32,553 bases of DNA. It comes from Chara braunii (lineage: Eukaryota > Streptophyta > Charophyceae > Charales > Characeae). The position numbers and the translations under genes were made by a program. Positions 1 through 9,238 of this stretch are shown piece after piece. Each line of letters begins with the position of its first letter. The stretch's first letter is position 1. The notes beneath the pieces are model-generated. The model had not been told where the DNA came from, did not search any database, and worked only from the letters and a program-made list of their open reading frames with translations. The stretch is taken from the NCBI GenBank assembly GCA_003427395.1, contig BFEA01000595.1:770791-803343 (forward strand), given 5' to 3'.

Positions 1-69
<69 letters not shown>
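1..69. repeat. (CT)n microsatellite at the window edge
   Basis: Uninterrupted CT dinucleotides run from the first base to position 69. The true length is unknown because the tract touches the window edge. Confidence 0.98.
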
Positions 70-72
<3 letters not shown>

Positions 73-1010
73 GCAGCACTCTGGCTTCAGCGCTCGACTC
101 CTCACAATAGCGCAAAGTGCACCAGCACTTCCACACTTCATGCGAATGAGCAATCTGCCTGAATGGGAGGCTGGCCAGTCCTTTTGCAGTCTTGGATTGC
201 ACTTCAACTCGTGCCAGCCTCTGTTTCTTGGGACCTGACTGGTTCCCATACCAGATCCCAACAGCCTGTCTGCTTTCGAATGTCAAGGTCTGGAACCTTC
301 CCGAATTTCCATAGGTCTGCTGCTGCTTGGGCCTTTGCGTCATGACTTTTGGATTTTAGCATATGGTTTTGACTGTGGACTGTGACTCCTGCCTCCGAGA
401 CACAACTCTTGCCCATGGGACTGCCCTTTCACTCGTGGGATGTGACTCGTCAATATGACTTTTCATTATGAGACGTGACTCTTTTCCCTGAGATGTGACT
501 GTTTGCTGGGTGCCTGTTGGACTGGACCGCTGAGGTACCCGACCGTGACTTTTCTGAAATTGACGAACTTGGCCTTTCTTGGCCAGGGCCTCTGACCCTG
601 AGACCCGAATTTGGGGTCTGAATCGTGGAAGGCCTTTCACTACCAGTACCAGTTCCGAATTTCCAATATGGCCCGGTATCTCCCCTCCCAGGGCCAAGGG
701 AACAGCCGCGAGTGCTACCAACGGCCACAGGGGCATACTGGAAAGTTTCACCCTCACTGACAGGGGACTGGAGGAAACTTCAGAGGCCTCAGGGGCTTGA
801 CAGGGTAAGTCGGCCGTCGGAGGGGCATACCGCAAATAGATGGGAGTCGGAGGGGCGTTTCGAGAATTTCCCCTTCTTTTTTTTTTTTTGCTGTACGCTA
901 CCAGCACCAGAGGACCGACCATTGGGACGAGGCGGAGGTAGAGCAGCGAGGTCGGGGAAGAGAGAGGGAGGGAGTGAGAGCACACACACGCACGCACTCA
1001 ACGCGACTCG
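70..1010. other. Gene-free stretch with iterated GTGACT-like words
   Basis: No conserved protein or RNA is seen. Between about 335 and 560 the word RTGACT recurs roughly ten times at irregular 15-35 base spacing (for example around 399, 447, 475, 495 and 544), which looks like a very degenerate short-period repeat. A T-run lies at 878-890. Reading frames of 60-210 codons exist on both strands but show no family motif. Confidence 0.4.
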
Positions 1011-1094
1011 GACTCAACACGACTCGACGGACGCAGACACAAAGTAGCAAAGGACTCGATACGACTCGACGGGCACAGGCACAAAGTGGCAAAG
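1011..1094. repeat. 42-bp tandem duplication (2 copies)
   Basis: Copies at 1011-1052 and 1053-1094 begin GACTCRAYACGACTCGACGG and differ at only a few bases. A shortened echo (acaaagt) continues to about 1105. It is non-coding as far as I can see. Confidence 0.85.
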
Positions 1095-1587
1095 TCACAA
1101 AGTTGCAATCTTGGGTTCCGTACACAATGTCGCAGCAAGTCACACTGAAGCACACGCACTGAGGCCGAAAACTGAATGTCGGAACTCAGCTTGAGTCCGA
1201 TCTTAAGTAGCGGACTCAAGTTGAGTCCAAGGGCAGAAGTGCAATTTGCCTCGGGGCTGAACTGAAAATCAAAGGTCTGAGCCTGGGTGCCAGAATGCCT
1301 GATGGCGCAAAGTATCGAAATCCGAAAGTGCCAGAGGCAGGATTTGAGAACGGGCGCCAACTGCAGAGGGCGCCAACAGTCAGGAACTGGAGATCAGAGA
1401 CTCCAAAAAAATAGAATAGCAGCCTGGTGGGTGGTATCCCGCAGACCAGGGATTGAGCCCTGGCTGAGTCCGTACCATTATCCCCTCCCTCTGGAAGGCA
1501 ACGTCCCGGCTGCCAAAGACCCAATGAACAACTGTGAAGGATGGGACAGGGTCGATCACTGGTCAGAAAAGGAAAGGGGGAGTAATG
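1095..1587. other. Gene-free stretch with a perfect palindrome
   Basis: GGACTCAA-G-TTGAGTCC at 1212-1228 is a perfect inverted repeat with 8-base arms. A diverged relative, GGAACTCAGCTTGAGTCC, lies just upstream near 1181. No gene is recognised in the remainder. Confidence 0.45.
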
Positions 1588-1852
1588 CAAGTAGCAGGGT
1601 AATCCTATGGGGGTTCTACAGGGATGAGGGAATCAATGTTCAAGTAACAGGGTAATCCTATTGAGGTTCTACAGGGGTGAGGGAATCAATGCTCAAGTAA
1701 CAGGGTTATCCTACTAAGGTTTTACAGGGATGAGGGAATTGATGCTCAAGTAACAGGGTAATCTTACTAAGGTTCTACATGGATGAGGAAATCAATGCTC
1801 AAGTAACAGGGCAATCCTATTGAGGGTCTACAGGTAACAGGGAGGTCCAATT
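1588..1852. repeat. 53-bp minisatellite (about 5 copies)
   Basis: Copies start at 1588, 1641, 1694, 1747 and 1800, exactly 53 bases apart, each opening with CAAGTARCAGGGYWATCYTA and ending near GGGAATCAATGCT. The fifth copy is cut short at about 1830 and followed by a partial restart (CAGGTAACAGGG). Copies differ by a few substitutions, so the array is moderately old. Confidence 0.95.
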
Positions 1853-2519
1853 CGTGTTCTACAAGGTTGTAGGCTGTCAGGTTTGAGAAAAGAAAAAAAA
1901 CTGTTTGTTCAATGCTCAAGTGTTGGGGAAAACAACGTCTCAGGTCTGTAACAAAGTGTCAAAAGCCAAAAAATGTCTAGAGGAAGGTCTTGGAGGGTGT
2001 CGCAGAAGTGGCGGTGAGGAAACAGTCTTCAGCAGTTCTGTAATGTAGACGGCAAGGACTTCAGCTTGATTGTCGCAGTAGCAGGTTGCGTCCGGTACAC
2101 GATCTGATGACGAGGTCTGATCCGGATAGCAGGTCGCAGACTGATCTTGATGTCCATGTTAGAGGTGCTGCTCCAGAAGTCTGTGAGTCCAAGGTGCTGG
2201 CCAAAGGGAACAGCATGGTGGCCAACCAGTTGTCTTATCTCCTCATACTGAGCTGCGCAGGGACCACATAGAGAACTTGGACGAGAGAGACAAGGATGTG
2301 GCGGAGGACAGATGGGAGAACGGGGCAAGGCGGAGGCAAGAGCGGATCAGACAGGGGGGGGGGGGGGGGGGGGGGGGTCAAGAGGCAAGGGCTTTGCTGG
2401 GTATAGGTGTGTGTGCAGAGCAGAAATGCGGGGCAAGGCGGGGTTTATGCAAGGGTTTAGGGTTTTAGTTAGAGTATGTATCTAGGATATAGGGTGAGCA
2501 CAATCATAGGCACGAACAA
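1853..2519. other. Gene-free stretch downstream of the chromovirus; possible 3' non-coding or LTR sequence
   Basis: This lies just past the 3' end of the minus-strand retroelement, so it may hold its 3' untranslated region and LTR. I cannot define LTR ends because no matching copy upstream of gag is recognisable. It contains a 24-base G run and a TTTAGGG-like stretch near 2453-2468. A 99-codon minus-strand frame at 2029-2328 shows no known domain. Confidence 0.35.
2354..2377. repeat. Poly-G homopolymer (24 nt)
   Basis: An unbroken run of 24 G, about 150 bases past the chromodomain remnant of the minus-strand retroelement. Homopolymer length may be unreliable in the assembly. Confidence 0.95.
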
Positions 2520-2670
2520 GTTTCATAGCGTTCTTAAGGTTAGCAAGAGTTTCCCATGTGGATTCTTCGTCAGGGTATCATGTCCATTTAACTTTTATTT
2601 TGTGATTGGTTCCGGGTGGGCAGATACCTGAGTAGTTCTTCGTCCTATGATGGCTTTGATGACGAATTCA
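2520..2670 (-). pseudogene. Chromodomain remnant at the end of the polyprotein
   Basis: Minus-strand translation gives EFVIKAIIGRRTTQ, then a stop after PEPITK, then KLNGHD, and after a one-base shift DEESTWETLANLKNAMK. The opening (V.AIIGRR), the K-x-N-G-H-D segment and the STWE...NLKNA ending match the three conserved blocks of chromoviral chromodomains, which in the family steer integration toward marked chromatin. One in-frame TAA and one frameshift inside the domain, plus a frameshift separating it from the integrase tail, make it non-functional. The match is by eye to the family pattern. Confidence 0.7.
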
Positions 2671-2689
2671 GGGCTGCGGGTAACATGAT

Positions 2690-3890
2690 TGGTGGGGGCT
2701 TAGGATATGGGCGGTCAACGAATTGGGGTGGGGATTCATGGTATTCTTTTAGGTATTCTACATGGAAGACAGGGTGGACACGACTCATGTCAGGGGGGAG
2801 TTGGAGCTTGTAATTGACGGAGGAGGTTTGTTCAATGATGGGGAAGGGACCGAGCCATTTGTTCGAGAGTTTCTTGGACAAGCCGTGTTCGGGTTCAAAG
2901 CATTTATCGGAGAGCCAAACTTTGTCCCCTTTTTTGAATGACATGTCACGTCTGTGTTTGTTGGTCTTGTTGGCTTATTGTTCTTGTTCAAGGGCTTCGG
3001 TAGCTTCTATGAGGAGTTTGTTCATTGTTGCTACCCATTCACTGAGGGAAGGGCAGGGGGTGGAGGGGTTGAGTTGCGAGGGGAGCCGGAAGTCGGAGGG
3101 CAAGCGCAGATGATAGCCAAGGTCGAGGTAGAATGGAGTCATGTCAGTGGAAGGACAGACAACATTGTTGTAGGCGACCTCGGCGGTGGTGAGCAACTGA
3201 TCCCAATCGTGTAGATGTGGATGACAATACTTCCTCAGGATTCGTTGGAGAGTATCGTTCATCTTCTCGGTTTGTCCATCGGTCTGTGAGTGGAATGCAG
3301 TGCTATACTTGAGCGTGGTTCCTTAGGCTTTAAAGAGGTGTTTTCAGAATTGTGAAAGGAAGCGAGGATCACGGTTGCTGATGATGCTCTCGGGGAGATC
3401 GTGATGGCGTGCGACATGGTCGGAGAATGGCGACGTCCTTGGCGTTGTGCGATGTGGTCCAAGGGATGAAGTGGGTGTGTTTAGTTAGGCGGCAAACAAT
3501 GACGTAGATGCAATCATGTTCGCGGTCGGTCTTGGGGAGACCACAGACGAAGTCCTTGGAGATGGACTGCCACCGGTGGGGTGGGATCGACAATGATTGT
3601 AGCTTGCCGGGCTTGGCACGGTTTGCGGGGTTGACGGCTTGACATGCGGGGCATGAGCGAATGTAGGTTATGACGTCGGTGCGTAGGGAAGGCCAGTAGA
3701 AGTAACGAGAGATGGTGTCGAAGGTTTTCTGGAACCCGAGGTGTCTCGCAGTCTTGGCGTCGTGATGCTCGGCCAAGAGCTGGGTACGGAGGCCACGTGC
3801 GTCGGGGATGCAAAGTCGGCGAGTGCTTTTGGTGTCAATGTAAAGAAGTTGGCCTTGAAGGGAGTAGTCGGGGACTGAGTCGAGGTCACG
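2690..3890 (-). pseudogene. Integrase pseudogene (zinc-binding, core and GPY/F domains)
   Basis: The zinc-binding domain keeps the His and Cys ligands (EHHDAKTARHLG ... SCPACQ, about 3625-3775). The core opens with the first acidic residue in SKDFVCGLPKT (about 3540-3570). The second sits in SNRDPRF (near 3360), where the usual SDR reads SNR: the catalytic Asp is Asn. Two in-frame stops follow (after LSQF and LFKA). The catalytic Glu survives in TDGQTEKMNDTL (near 3260). The C-terminal module runs from GDKVWL through KLSNKWLGPFPIIEQ to HPVFHVEYLK (2690-2944), the GPY/F-type module of Ty3/gypsy integrases. At least three frames are needed. The family inserts element cDNA into chromosomes; this copy is dead. 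Confidence 0.92.
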
Positions 3891-3999
3891 AAGTTTGTTT
3901 TAGATTGTTGAGAAATCTGCGCAAGAGAGGTAGCCTTAGGTGTAGCGGTGGTGGAGTGATGGGAGGAGTTGGATATGAGTCATGGCGCCGTAGACTTTC

Positions 4000-4700
4000 T
4001 CAGAGGGTTTGTGGTCGGGGCATCGAGAAAGGGCATCGACAACGCAGTTGCTTTTGCTTGGGGGGTGGCAAATGGTGAATGTGAATTGGGCAAGAAAGTC
4101 TAACCAACGGGGTTGGCGCGACGTGATGTCTTTCTTGGTGAAAATAGAGGAAATGATGGTGTTCGTCCGTGCGGATTGTGAAATATTGCCTGTCGAGGTA
4201 CGGGTGCCAGACTTTGAGGTTGTGGATCATGACAATGAGCTCCTTCTCGTTGGAGGGGTAATTCATTTCCGCGGGAAGGCGTTTCTTGTTGGCGAAGGCG
4301 ATGGGGTATTCGCCGGGTGGGGCCTCAGGGTGGGTAGGGGATTCCTTGATGGAGGGAGTTGCGGTGGTGTCACGAGAAAAATGTTGGGACAGGACGGCTC
4401 CAATGGCAAAGTCGGAGGCTTCAGTGGTGACGTAGAAATGGCGGGTACGGTTGGCGATCTTGATGACGGGGGCGGTGGTAATGAGTTGTTTGATGGCGTC
4501 GAAGGCGTTTTGGCGGCGGTCGTTCCAAGTGAAGGGTTTATCCTTGCGGGTGAGTTCGTGGAGGGGGTACAAGATGTCGGAGAAGTTGCGGATAAAGGGG
4601 CGGTAGTAGTTGGCAAGGCCGAGAAATGATCGAAGTTGGAGTAGGGTCTTGGGTGGTGGATACTTGATGAGGGCGGTGACCTTCGAGGTGTCCATGCGTG
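4000..4700 (-). pseudogene. RT C-terminal end and RNase H pseudogene
   Basis: A 231-codon minus-strand frame begins with the RT thumb signature (LRSFLGLANYYRPFIRNFSD) and runs into RNase H. The first RNase H acidic site, normally TDAS, reads VTTEASDFAIGAVL, an Asp-to-Glu change. The second block, YPSNEKELIVMIHNLKVWHPYL, keeps the Glu, and RTDEHHHF keeps the third Asp. After that the reading slips out of frame before the usual RPG...ADALSR end. RNase H normally removes the RNA strand during reverse transcription. A 206-codon frame on the opposite strand over the same bases is a shadow. Confidence 0.9.
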
Positions 4701-5620
4701 TACCTTCAGCGGAAACGATGTGGCCAAGGTATTCAACACTTGAAGCGGCAAAGGTGCATTTGCTGAGCTTCGCGTATAATTTTTGCTCTCTGAGGATACA
4801 GAGTACTTGGCGGAGATGCTAAAGGTGGGACTCGAAGGTGGGGCTATAGACAAGGATATCATCGAGGTAAACGACGACACAAACTTCGAGGAGGTCGTGG
4901 AAGATGTGGTTCATGGTGGATTGGAATGTGGCACGGGCGTTGGTGAGGCTGAAGGGCATCACGAGGAACTCAGCAGTGCCCGAATCGAGAATGGAATGCG
5001 GTCTTGTGGGTGTCCTCCTCGCATTTGTTGAGCTTCACGTAGAATTTTTGCTCTCTGAGGATACAGAGTACTTGGCGGAGATGCTGAAGGTGGGACTCGA
5101 AGGTGAGGCTATAGACAAGGATATCATCGAGGTAAAAGTCGACACAGACTTCGAGGAGGTCGTGGAAAATGTGGTTCATGGTGGATTGGAATGTGGTGGG
5201 GGCGTTGGTGAGTCCGAAGGGCATCACGAGGAACTCGGTAGTGCCCGAAGCGAGTGGGTGTCCTCCTCGCGGATAAGGATCTGGTGGAAGCCACTGCGGA
5301 GGTCAATTTTGGTAAAATATTTCGCTCCACGGAGGCGATCAAGAAGCTCGGAGATCTGAGGTAGGGGGTACTTGTTCTTGATCGGGATCCGATTCAAGGC
5401 GCGGTAGTCTGTGCACATTCTGAGTTCCGATGTTCCGCCTTTCTTGACAAAAAGGCAGCTTGTGCTGAAGGGGAATGAACTTGGCCGAATCCTTATTAAG
5501 GAGTTCATCGAGTTGTCGCTTCATTTTTTCCGGAACGGAGAGTTGGTACGGAGGGCGGCAAGGTGGAGAGTGACCGGGCTCCAAATCGATGGTGTGGGAT
5601 AACGCCACGATCCGGAGGTA
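4700..5620 (-). pseudogene. Reverse transcriptase pseudogene with duplicated active-site segment
   Basis: The RT opens with a divergent LPDYLRIVALSHTIDLEPG (about 5565-5620), then ...PPYQLSVPEKMKRQLDELL. A frameshift near 5470 leads to MCTDYRALNRIPIKNKYPLP and KIDLRSGFHQILI (5270-5440), both classic RT blocks. A second shift leads to MMPFGLTNAPTTFQSTMN and the catalytic [10 protein letters not shown] (near 5130). The palm segment is then present a second time because of a ~265-bp tandem duplication, and only the second copy joins the downstream YLGHIVSAEG and thumb regions. The catalytic Asp pair is intact in both copies, but the frame is broken at least three times. Confidence 0.93.
4756..5268. 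repeat. ~265-bp tandem duplication inside RT
   Basis: Bases 4756-5020 and 5021-5268 are two copies; shared anchors (GCATTTG, TTTTGCTCTC) lie exactly 265 bases apart. They differ by scattered substitutions and a 17-base segment near 4988-5005 present only in the first copy. The unit length is not a multiple of three, so the duplication itself breaks the RT frame. Confidence 0.93.
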
Positions 5621-6530
5621 ATCCGGCAGGCAAGGACTTGGGGAAGAGGTCCTTGAACTCGTCGAGGATGGAGGTGAGGCGGGGTCGGGTTTGTCCGTTC
5701 GGAGCAAGTCCTCCGGACGCTCGCGATCAAGGACAAGGCAATAGTAGTAGGTGGAGTCAAGGTACGTTCGAGCCATGTGAAGGAATTGGTGGGCGGTGAC
5801 GAAGCTTGGGGAGGGGGTATAGGGGATGGTTGTGTTAGGGGGGTTGGTAAGGCGGATGAAGTTGGGGTGGAACGAGTATGGCATGTAGCGGTCCAGCCAC
5901 GTTGTTCCCAAAACGATGTCCAAGTGCATGACATCGAATGAGACCTGACTGCGGAGGGTTCCGACAGTCATGGTGGTCTCGGGAACTGTGCGATCTACTA
6001 TGGCGGCGGTGTTTTTGTCCCCTAAGCGAATCATAATCGGGGAGTAGTAACCAGTAGAGGTAAGACCGGCTTTCCGGACACACGCGTCGATGATGAAGTT
6101 ACCGATGGCTCCAATGTGGAGGAGGGCCCGAAACTTAGTCATAGATGCACCAAGGGTGGCGGCGATGAATTTGAGGTGAAAGCGTAATGAGTTGGCGGTG
6201 GAGATAATGGTGTTGAGGCGACGTTGTTCATTGCCTAATCGGACAAGCCGATCGAGTCGGGCTTGTTCCTCGATAACATCAGAGAAGGTGACAGACGATG
6301 GATTCAGAAGGAGGGTTGCGAAACATTTGGCGGTGAGGGGGGCATCAGGCGACGAGGGTTGCAGCGCCTGGGGGTCGTCCGGTGGGATGTGCAGCACCGG
6401 AGAGGGGGGAGGTAGACGTATTGTTGATGCCAAATGGGTCACCGGTGGGGTGGACATCGTCACCGATGGGATGGCCGGAAGAGTAGTCGTCGATGATGGG
6501 ACGGATTCGTGGTGATCATTGGGACGGTGT
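5621..6530 (-). pseudogene. Aspartic protease pseudogene between gag and RT
   Basis: The minus-strand frame ending at 5339 contains, from residue 113, ALLHIGAIGNFI. This aligns with the LIDSGATxNFI active site of retroelement pepsin-like proteases, with the catalytic Asp replaced by His (CAC at about 6116-6118). The flap region and the second block DIVLGTTWLDRY (near 5900) follow at the expected spacing. The domain normally cuts the polyprotein; without the Asp this copy cannot. The frame is otherwise open for 374 codons into the start of RT. The N-terminal boundary with gag is approximate. Confidence 0.85.
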
Positions 6531-8450
6531 TCAAGTGGAGGAGGGGCCTAGAGTGGAGAATGCCGAAGTGGCAGGTTGGGGACCCACGGACCTAGGTGCC
6601 TGACATGTGAACTGTCTGGCATTTGGATAGCTTGTCTGCCGATGTCCTAACTGTCGGCACCGAAAACATCCACCCTTATCTTGGAGGTAGGTCCACTCCT
6701 CCGGCGTGAGTTTCGTGAGACGGGTTGGAGGGTGTCTAGTGGAGAGCGATGTGGTGTCTAGTGGAGAGGGTGTCGGGGTCGGGGGTGGATAACTCTTCTG
6801 AGGAGGTGGTGGAGGAGGTGTTCTCGGAGACGATGTTGTGGAAGACTTGAGGGCGGGGAGAGGCCGATGTAAGTGCGGTTTTGTAGGGGGAGAAGACGCG
6901 GTCAATTTGGAGGGCACGAGTGAGGAGGATGGCTCGCGGACAAGGACGGCCGCTAGGTCTTTGCGGCATATGCGCTTAACGTGGGAGATGAATGCGAAGT
7001 CGTTGACGATATCAATGAGGATATGTTGACGAAGCGAGCGGGCGTATTGCACAAAACGATCGGTGGGGCTGTTTTGTTGGAGGCGGCAGAATTGGTCGAT
7101 GTAGTCGTTGACCATTTTCTGTGGACGAAAGGTGGAGGTGATGAGGGTGGCCCACTCAACGAAGGTGTGAGGTCGGAGATTGGCGTGATGGCGGTTGGTC
7201 ATTCAGGTGTACCACCGGCTAGCGGCACTGTCTAGGAGTCTGCTGTCGGCGGTGGGGAGCCAGTGGACGATAGGGATGTTGTGGAGGGAGAAGGTTTGTT
7301 GAAGTTTGGTGATAAAGAGGAAGGCATCCTCATGGGGTTGGCCTGGGAAGGTGGGAATCTCGTTGGCGAGGAAGGATGGAGGGATTTTGCCTTCTCTAGG
7401 GGTAGTGGCGGCAAGGGCGTTGAAATCGAGGGTGAGAGAGGAAGAGTCGACCAGGGTGAAATCGCGGGCGGGGTTGGTGGGGATGAGAGCACTGGGGGGG
7501 AGTAGTGGAAGGGCGGGATACACAACTTGTGGAATAATCTGAGTATATCTGGGAGGGTGGAGGTGATAACGATCGAAGTCGAGATGGGTTTTGACTGGGG
7601 GGGAATGGTCGACGATTGTGTGACGACGGGGTTTGTCGGTTGGGTGACTATGGTGGGGGTAGTGGTAGATGCGGGTTTGTCGGTTGGGTGACTATGGTGG
7701 GGGTAGTGGTAGATGCGGGTTTGTCGGTTGGGTGACTATGGTGGGGGTAGTGGTAGATGCGGGCGGGGGTGTGGATGACGTGCTGGCGGAGAGGGCGGAG
7801 GATGGTGGGGAGGAGGTGATTGGTGTAGATGTGGAAGCGGAGGGAGGGGGAAGGGTGGTGGCACCCGAGGTGGGGAGGGGGGACGTAGTGGTGACGACCT
7901 GGATGGCGGGGGTGTGATTTTCAATGGTGGTGACACAAACAAAGATGGTGGAAACAAATGTTTTGATGTCGTCGATGGATGACTGGAGGGATGTCATCAT
8001 GCGGATGAGTGTCGCGAGATCGGTGGCGGCATCGGGTGCTGGTGTTTGCTCACCTGCGAGGTTGCGGACGATGCTATCGACGGAGTCTGTGTGGCTGTCG
8101 GACATATCAATGCTGGATGATTGGGCCATGGTGGAGGAGGAAGTGGTGGCAGCGGTGGATGAGGGGGAAGGGTGGTGGCACCCGAGGTGGGGAGGGGGGA
8201 CGTAGTGGTGACGACCTGGATGGCGAGGGTGTGATTTTCAATGGTGGTGACACAAACAAAGATGGTGGAAACAAATGTTTTGATATCGTCGATGGATGAC
8301 TGGAGATGTCATCATGCGGATGAGTGTCACGAGATCGGTGGCAGCATCGGGTGCTAGTGTTTGCTCGCCTGCGAGGTTGCGGACGATGCTGTCGACGGAG
8401 TCTGTGTGGATGTCGGACATATCAATGCTGGATGATTGGGCCATGGTGGA
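6531..8450 (-). pseudogene. Gag pseudogene (capsid and altered zinc knuckle)
   Basis: Translation starts with an ATG at 8444 (MAQSSSIDMSD), and the same start recurs at 8129 because of a tandem duplication. A Pro/Thr/Ser-rich linker leads to a retrotransposon-gag capsid: IPTFPGQPHEDAFLFI near 7360, ASRWYT ending at 7206, then TFVEWATLITSTFRPQ after 7160. The nucleocapsid knuckle near 6610-6675 reads CFRCRQLGHRQTSY, that is CX2CX4HX4Y: the last zinc ligand Cys is Tyr, explicable by one G-to-A change. A stop at about 7203 and frameshifts in the repeated linker break the frame. Gag normally packages element RNA into particles. Confidence 0.88.
7631..7762. repeat. 44-bp tandem repeat (3 copies) in the gag linker
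   Basis: Copies begin at 7631, 7675 and 7719 with GTTTGTCGGTTGGGTGACTA and are essentially identical. Because 44 is not a multiple of three, each extra copy shifts the gag frame. The near-identity suggests recent slippage or an assembly expansion. Confidence 0.95.
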
Positions 8451-8476
8451 GGAGGAAGTGGTGGCAGCAGCAGATG
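7845..8476. repeat. ~316-bp tandem duplication covering the gag start
   Basis: Bases about 7845-8161 and 8162-8476 are two copies. Anchors are 317 bases apart on one side and 315 on the other because the second copy lacks 2 bases near 8305 (GGAGATG versus GGAGGGATG). That deletion shifts the frame of the upstream-most gag copy after about 47 codons. The annotated gag ATG is therefore present twice. Confidence 0.93.
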
Positions 8477-8542
8477 AGGTGGCCGAAGTAGCGGCAGCAG
8501 CGACGGCGTCAGCGGCTGTGCGTTGAGAGTTCTTGGTTGAAC

Positions 8543-8571
8543 GGGGGGGGGGGGGGGGGGGGGGGGGGGGG
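8543..8571. repeat. Poly-G homopolymer (29 nt)
   Basis: An uninterrupted run of 29 G (poly-C on the gag strand), 100 bases upstream of the outer gag ATG. It marks a sharp composition change into the AT-rich island. Confidence 0.95.
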
Positions 8572-8573
8572 TC

Positions 8574-9238
8574 CTATTTACAAGAGTAGAACGTCATCAA
8601 GTGATTTATCAAAGAAGATCATTTTCAACAAAAAAAAAAAAATTGCAAAACAAGAATTAAAATAAATTAATTCCGATTCGAATTAATTAAAGTTATTTGA
8701 AATTAATTCGAGAATACGCCTTTGGAAAGAAATTAAAAAGAATCTGAAGGAGAAACTTCCAAAACAAAAATTTCCAGAAATTTTTGCTGAAAATATCGAA
8801 AAAGAAAAGGAAACAATTAGTTTTGAAGAAAAATAAATTTTTATTTGGGTTTAAATTTATTCGAAATTAATTTTGGGTATGATTTTACTAGAAAATGTGA
8901 AAATTTCGAAAAAAAGGAGTTAAGTAATTCTAAAATAGTCCCGAATTTCATGAAAGAGTTTCGAAAAAGAATTGATCATAAGGGGGTTTCGCATTTCAAG
9001 AAAATTACGATCCGAGAGAAAGAATTAATTAAAATTATTTTTGAATTTTGAAAAAAAAAAAAATCAAAAAGGAATTTAATTAATTCTAATGTATTTTCAA
9101 AATTTTTGAAAAAGAATGAAGTAAAAGTAATTTCGAATTTCGAAAAGGAAATGTTGAGAAAAAATTGATTAATCCTAACGTATTTGCGAATTACAAAAAA
9201 AAATCGAAAAGGAATTAAGAAGTTATTTCAAAAAATTG
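8574..9238. other. AT-rich island with degenerate internal repetition
   Basis: About 660 bases are far richer in A and T than both flanks, built from words such as AATTAATT, TTCGAAA and runs of A. Variants of CTAAYGTATTTNCGAATT (near 9089 and 9174) and GAATTAATTAAA (near 8677 and 9022) recur, suggesting a decayed tandem repeat. A 68-codon plus-strand frame (8845-9051) is Lys/Phe/Ile-rich and explained by composition. No gene is recognised. Confidence 0.6.

Larger units (their letters stand above)
2520..8450 (-). mobile_element. Degenerate Ty3/gypsy chromovirus, near-complete internal region
   Basis: Read on the minus strand, the order is gag, zinc knuckle, protease, reverse transcriptase, RNase H, integrase, chromodomain. 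This is the Ty3/gypsy order, and the terminal chromodomain places it among the chromoviruses. The coding region is split by in-frame stops and frameshifts, and several catalytic residues are replaced, so the copy cannot move on its own. Internal tandem duplications (44 bp x3 and ~316 bp x2 in gag, ~265 bp x2 in RT) add further frameshifts. I could not define LTRs or a primer-binding site. Closely related sequence appears inverted at the far end of the window (32302-32553, plus strand), so the family is multicopy. Confidence 0.93.

Noticed and set aside
1058-1075. Partial T7-promoter-like word (ATACGACTC)
   Set aside because: Only nine bases agree, the downstream initiation part is absent, and the word belongs to the 42-bp tandem repeat.
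1641-1660. Similarity of the 53-bp minisatellite core (TAACAGGGTAAT) to part of the I-SceI homing endonuclease site
   Set aside because: Only 12 of 18 site bases match, no homing endonuclease or intron is nearby, and the match recurs simply because the unit is repeated.
4009-4629. 206-codon plus-strand frame, Gly/Val-rich
   Set aside because: It lies exactly antisense to the RNase H and RT thumb region of the minus-strand chromovirus; its composition follows from that.
4783-5359. Plus-strand frames rich in Glu/Val repeated in tandem
   Set aside because: They are antisense to the duplicated RT segment and repeat only because the RT segment is duplicated.
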